Shown one piece after another: positions 60,258 to 64,000 of a stretch of 64,000 nucleotides of DNA. The DNA is from Parus major. Its lineage: Eukaryota; Chordata; Aves; Passeriformes; Paridae. The DNA is taken from assembly GCF_001522545.3 (NCBI RefSeq), contig NC_031770.1, forward strand, positions 90,786,339 through 90,850,338, written 5' to 3'. The translations under genes were made by a program, and so were the position numbers. The first letter of the stretch is position 1, and every line of letters starts with the position of its first letter. The notes under the pieces were generated by a model. It searched no databases, was not told the origin of the DNA, and saw only the letters and a list, made by a program, of their open reading frames with translations.

Positions 60258-60490
60258 AATCATAGAATAATTTGATTTGGAAGGGATCTTTAAAGGTCAT
60301 CTGGTCCAATCCCTTTGCAATGAGCAGGGATATCTTCAACTACATCAGGTTTCTCAGAGCCCCAATTCAACCTTGAATGTTTCCAGGGATTAAGTATCCA
60401 CCACCTTTCTGGGTAACCTGTGCCAGTGTCTCACCACTCTCATTGTAAAAAAAATTCTTCCTTATAGCTGGTCTAAATCCACCCTGACTT
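60258..60490 (-). mobile_element. CR1 LINE 3' fragment, antisense in intron 1
   Basis: The complement of a CR1 3' end. It begins AATCATAGAATAATTTGATT and continues through GGTCATCTGGTCCAATCCC, GAGCCCCAATTCAACCTTGA, CTGGGTAACCTGTGCCAGTG and TTCTTCCTTATAGCTGGTCT. It is truncated near 60490, where a T-rich run follows. Confidence 0.92.
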
Positions 60491-60668
60491 CTTTTTTTTT
60501 TTCTTTTTCCCTAAATGAAAGAGGGTAGTTTTGGATTAGCAGTGGAGCAGAGCAGAGAGAAGAGGAAAATTATAGACAACACTTGGTGTTAAAATTTGGA
60601 TTTACTATTCAGTTAGAGCCAATTAGTAGCTAATACACATCTTGGAATACAGATTAACTATGCCAATA

Positions 60669-60704
60669 GTAATAATAATAATAATAATAATAATAGTAAT
60701 AATA
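60669..60704. repeat. (TAA)n microsatellite
   Basis: About twelve copies of a TAA unit with one TAG interruption, likely length-variable between individuals. Confidence 0.95.
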
Positions 60705-63700
60705 CTCTAGATGTGTCTAATGATTATTATTCCTAAGGACTTGGATGTGTTTCATGGGTCATTTTTTGAGGCACTCATCAGAGTGGGTTCTATTCCTGAA
60801 GGGAGCCTTTGGGTGCCATGGTAATAAAAACTCAATCTAAAATAAGAAAATGCATTTTTTCTTCACTCTCATCCTCCTGTGGTCTTGGAGGGGAGAGCTG
60901 CTCTACTTGCAGCTCAGGCTGCTTTTAAGATGAAGTGTGCTCAGGAAATATGCTAATCCAGCAGATCCATTTCATGCTGCCGTGCTGTCTCTTCTTCAGA
61001 GCAGTCCTGGCCTTGGTGAGCTGGTCACCAGTTTTAAGTGTGATGGATCTCCCATCTCCTCCCTGAACCAGCAAGTCTTCCAGGCTTGGTATCCAAATGC
61101 AGATAATAATTGGAACTACAGTCACAACTGTAAATCAGACAGAGATAATGTATTCTTACTGACATTTAATACAGAGGTAAAATCAAGGTCCAAATTACAT
61201 TAAATAAAATAATTTACTTCAGTTATATATTAGGAAAACAATATCATTATAATTTTCCCTAACACTGTTCTGAAACTCTCAAACTGAGGAGGTGCAAAGA
61301 ATTATCGTCCTTAAGTGAGGTCACCCAAGTCCCAGATACAGCTCCATCACTTCATCTTGCTCTCAGATGCTTTGAAGAACAAACAGTGTGTTTGGAACAA
61401 ACTAGGCTGCCATCTGTAGGAAGTGTTTCCAGGCTCTTTTCCAGAAAGGGTGATGTTCTCTTCCACAGCCTCTTCCTTATGTTAGCCTGGGAGGTTCTGA
61501 TTAAAGAAATGTATTTTGAATGGGAGATAAGGAACAACATTTGCCCTCATCTTCCCTACTGTTAACCTTTGTCATTTAAGGATTTTCAGCAGCTGAACTC
61601 CAGACTCTTTGCTTTTCCCCTTGCTGCTTTTAGGATTGTGGGTTATAATTCATCTGAGTCTGTTGCTTTGTCAACTTTTAATCATTCTAATTACCTAATT
61701 ATCTACTGTAATGAAATGATAAAGTCCTTAACAGTTCAGTCTTCCTTCTCCCTGTAGGAAATTCTATCTCCTCCTCTGGGATATTACATTCTTTGTTTAA
61801 GAGACAGAGAAATTATTTGAGGGCTTGGCATAAATGCTAGTTTTTGCTTGTTTAAACACTTTCCTTCATCGATTGTTTTTTATAAGTGTAGTTACTCTTT
61901 AGTCTTTGTTTACAGATCAATGATTTTGTTAAATTTCCTTAATAATAAATGGCAGCAGAGAGAGGGAAAACAGACATTGCAGAAAATCTAGAAACTCTTT
62001 CTGAATCAGAGAAAAAAATGCAGATTTTACCAACACCAAAGGTGACTGTTCATAGCAATGATCTTCAAATTCATGCTGCATTTTTACTCAGTGAAGCATA
62101 CTTTTTTCTGCAAGATTACTTTAGCATGAGAAGTATGGAATGAGGCATCAATCTATGAAATTACATTATGTGAGTTTCATTTACCTTGGGCCAAGGAAAG
62201 AAGTGAATTTGGATTTCTCCACTGTCAATAAATATTCCAAATTTGCATCTGCTCTATATTATAGCTTTTTTATGTTTGTCCTTTAGCTGTGTCTCAGGAA
62301 AAAAAAAAAAAAGGAGTATTTTTGAAAAACTACTGTAGGTCCATGAGAATACATTTTTGAGAAGATCTTGCAGAAGAGATTCTGTAATCTCTGGCTGAGA
62401 TAGCTGACTGCAGTTCTGGGGGAGGTATTGCATCTACAGTCAGTTCCTGTTGTTTTGTTTCCTGGCTGGCTGCCTCAGGGGAGCTGCTCACTGAATAGGC
62501 TATATGGTCTGTTCCCTGTCCAGTACATTGCCTAGTTTGAATCCCCTTTTGAATTGCCCAAGTCCCATGTCCTGTCTTCTTCCCTAATCAAGGTTTTTTG
62601 CATGTCCTTTCTCTTGTCCCCAACAGAAGAGGGTCCATGTGATACTGTTCTGCTTCAGGGTCGGTCTCTATAGCTAGCACAAGTTTTTTCCCAGTTTTCT
62701 TTTTCCATCTTACCAACTGAACACATGAAGTCAGAGAAGTATTTTGCTTCCACATTAGTGGATCACCAGAGATGAGCATTTACTTTCTGAAAGGAAGACT
62801 AGAAGCAGTAAGGGGCATTGGATATGATTCAGTCTCTCCCTCACTTGAAAGTGTGTCAGTAGAAAATCATCCCCCCAAGGCAGTATTTGAACAGAGAATA
62901 AAAGTGTAAGAGAATTCAGAGAGAAAGATCTGTGAGGAGGAGGATAGACAAAGAAAAGAAGGAAGTGAGAGGACAAGGCACTTAAAATTTGAGGAGGAAT
63001 TAGCCTAGGACAAATATAGGAAAAAGTCCTACTATGCATGAGAGATATGGAAGAACAAAAAAGAATAGAGTTCTGCCTGTTAGAAGAGGAGGGTCAGGAC
63101 AAGAGAGAAAGCATTCAAAAGAGCATGAAGTGGGCTAAGAAGAAAGAAGCAGAGAGAGGAGACTGGAAAAAGTGGGAGCTGACAAAACTTTTAGGCAAAC
63201 ATTCAGTAATGTTATACCCTTGACTATTCCTTTAGAAGGGATGATATAAGCATAATTCAAGCCTGTTATAAGTGCAATTTCATTCAAGTCCAGCCCTTTC
63301 TAATATTCTGGATTTGAATTCTCCACCTCTGCAGGCTTACAGGCAAGGTGGAGACATCCTATTCATACAGCATCCTCACACACGTTAATTCACAGGGCAT
63401 GGGACTTCACATCACTTTTCTATCCTTATGATCTTTTATAATATTTAAATGTATTCCCTGGTTTCCATTAAGTCCATCCTGCTTGTCTGCTATTACAAAT
63501 ACTTTTCTTGTTTAAAGCAGTCAAGATTCTAATTTCCTCTTCTAGCAAGTATGTTTTTCTGTGGAAGGCTTCCCAACATGTCTGCTAGTCATGCTGGAAT
63601 TATTCCTTTCTTTGGAGTGTTTAATCAGCACACTCACATGTGAACAGCAGCCCTCTGACATGCACAAACCTCTGTCCCTGGTTCAGAAGACTCAGAATCA

Positions 63701-64000
63701 CGACCTCACTGTTTTCCACCTCATATATCTAACCTTCCTTACAGGAGTAACTTCTCAGCTGGAATTTATTACATCTAGGAACAAGTCCTGGTAATCTCAT
63801 CTTCTTTTGCTTTAAAAGCTGCATATAAGGGAAGCTTACTTGCTCCTAAATTCAGCCGAATGGCACAAAACATTTTAGAGGGATTGCCACATAGCTATTT
63901 GAAACACATATATTTCTGTTTCCTGTAGTTACTGATCCAAATCTGTGATCCAGATCTGTAAATTCTATAAATTGACATACTTTCTTTGAAATATTTTATT
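60705..64000. other. CSMD1 intron 1, no exon; purine-rich stretch
   Basis: AT-rich intron continuing past the window. An A run lies at about 62299-62312. A markedly purine-rich (G/A) stretch covers about 62885-63185; the open frame across it (63038-63223) is Lys/Glu-rich because of base composition and has no recognised family. No CSMD1 exon 2. Confidence 0.5.

Larger units (their letters stand above)
21175..64000 (+). other. CSMD1: CSMD1 intron 1 (5' part, continues past window)
   Basis: From the exon 1 donor to the window end I found no sequence resembling exon 2, which should open with a QNCGG-like CUB start, nor any other CUB or Sushi exon. Intron 1 is therefore at least 42.8 kb. Large first introns are usual for CSMD genes, whose mammalian copies span about 2 Mb. 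The first 1.75 kb is CpG island and the rest is AT-rich with transposon insertions, listed separately. Confidence 0.75.

Noticed and set aside
60937..61203. 88-codon frame MLRKYANPADPFHAAV... considered as a CSMD1 exon or pseudogene
   Set aside because: No CUB or Sushi cysteine pattern and no acceptor/donor pair bounding it.
1..64000. Search for a novel multi-gene system, CRISPR array, operon or toxin system
   Set aside because: The window is vertebrate intergenic and intronic DNA with one recognisable exon; no regularly spaced repeats with unique spacers or clustered genes exist here.

Overview
The window looks like a piece of a bird chromosome, probably from a songbird. It is AT-rich, gene-poor DNA scattered with 5'-truncated CR1 LINEs, several of which still have the diagnostic CR1 3' end (octamer ATTCTGTG copies or the TCATAGAATCAT-like complement). 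It also holds a 1.1-kb ERVL-type LTR of a kind I associate with passerine genomes. There are two runs of N (20644-20847 and 55418-55557).

Only one protein-coding gene can be supported: the first coding exon of CSMD1 on the + strand (21108-21174). It encodes a 22-residue signal-peptide start, MTAWRKFKSLL followed by VLCAGLLTAAQ, which closely resembles the N-terminus of mammalian CSMD1. The exon ends in a consensus splice donor in phase 1. It sits inside a CpG island of about 2.8 kb (about 20090-22925) that serves as promoter, 5'UTR and start of intron 1. The 204-base N gap lies in the promoter/5'UTR next to a polypyrimidine tract containing four CCC runs.

Layout: 1-20090 is the upstream flank, a gene desert with recent and ancient CR1 copies and a candidate 470-bp LTR. 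20090-21107 is the promoter and 5'UTR, with a 45-codon upstream ORF. 21108-21174 is coding exon 1. From 21175 to the window end is intron 1 (at least 42.8 kb), in which I found no second exon. The intron carries four recent antisense CR1 copies, at least three ancient CR1/L3-like relics, one sense ERVL solo LTR with matching 5-bp target-site duplications, microsatellites, and some short hairpins and tandem duplications.

Almost all short ORFs in the window are chance frames in AT-rich DNA, shadows in the GC-rich island, or CR1 reverse-transcriptase fragments. I saw no tRNA or rRNA gene, CRISPR array, operon or novel multi-gene system. The most useful observations are the CSMD1 first exon and its promoter architecture, the solo LTR with its insertion signature, and the assembly gaps.
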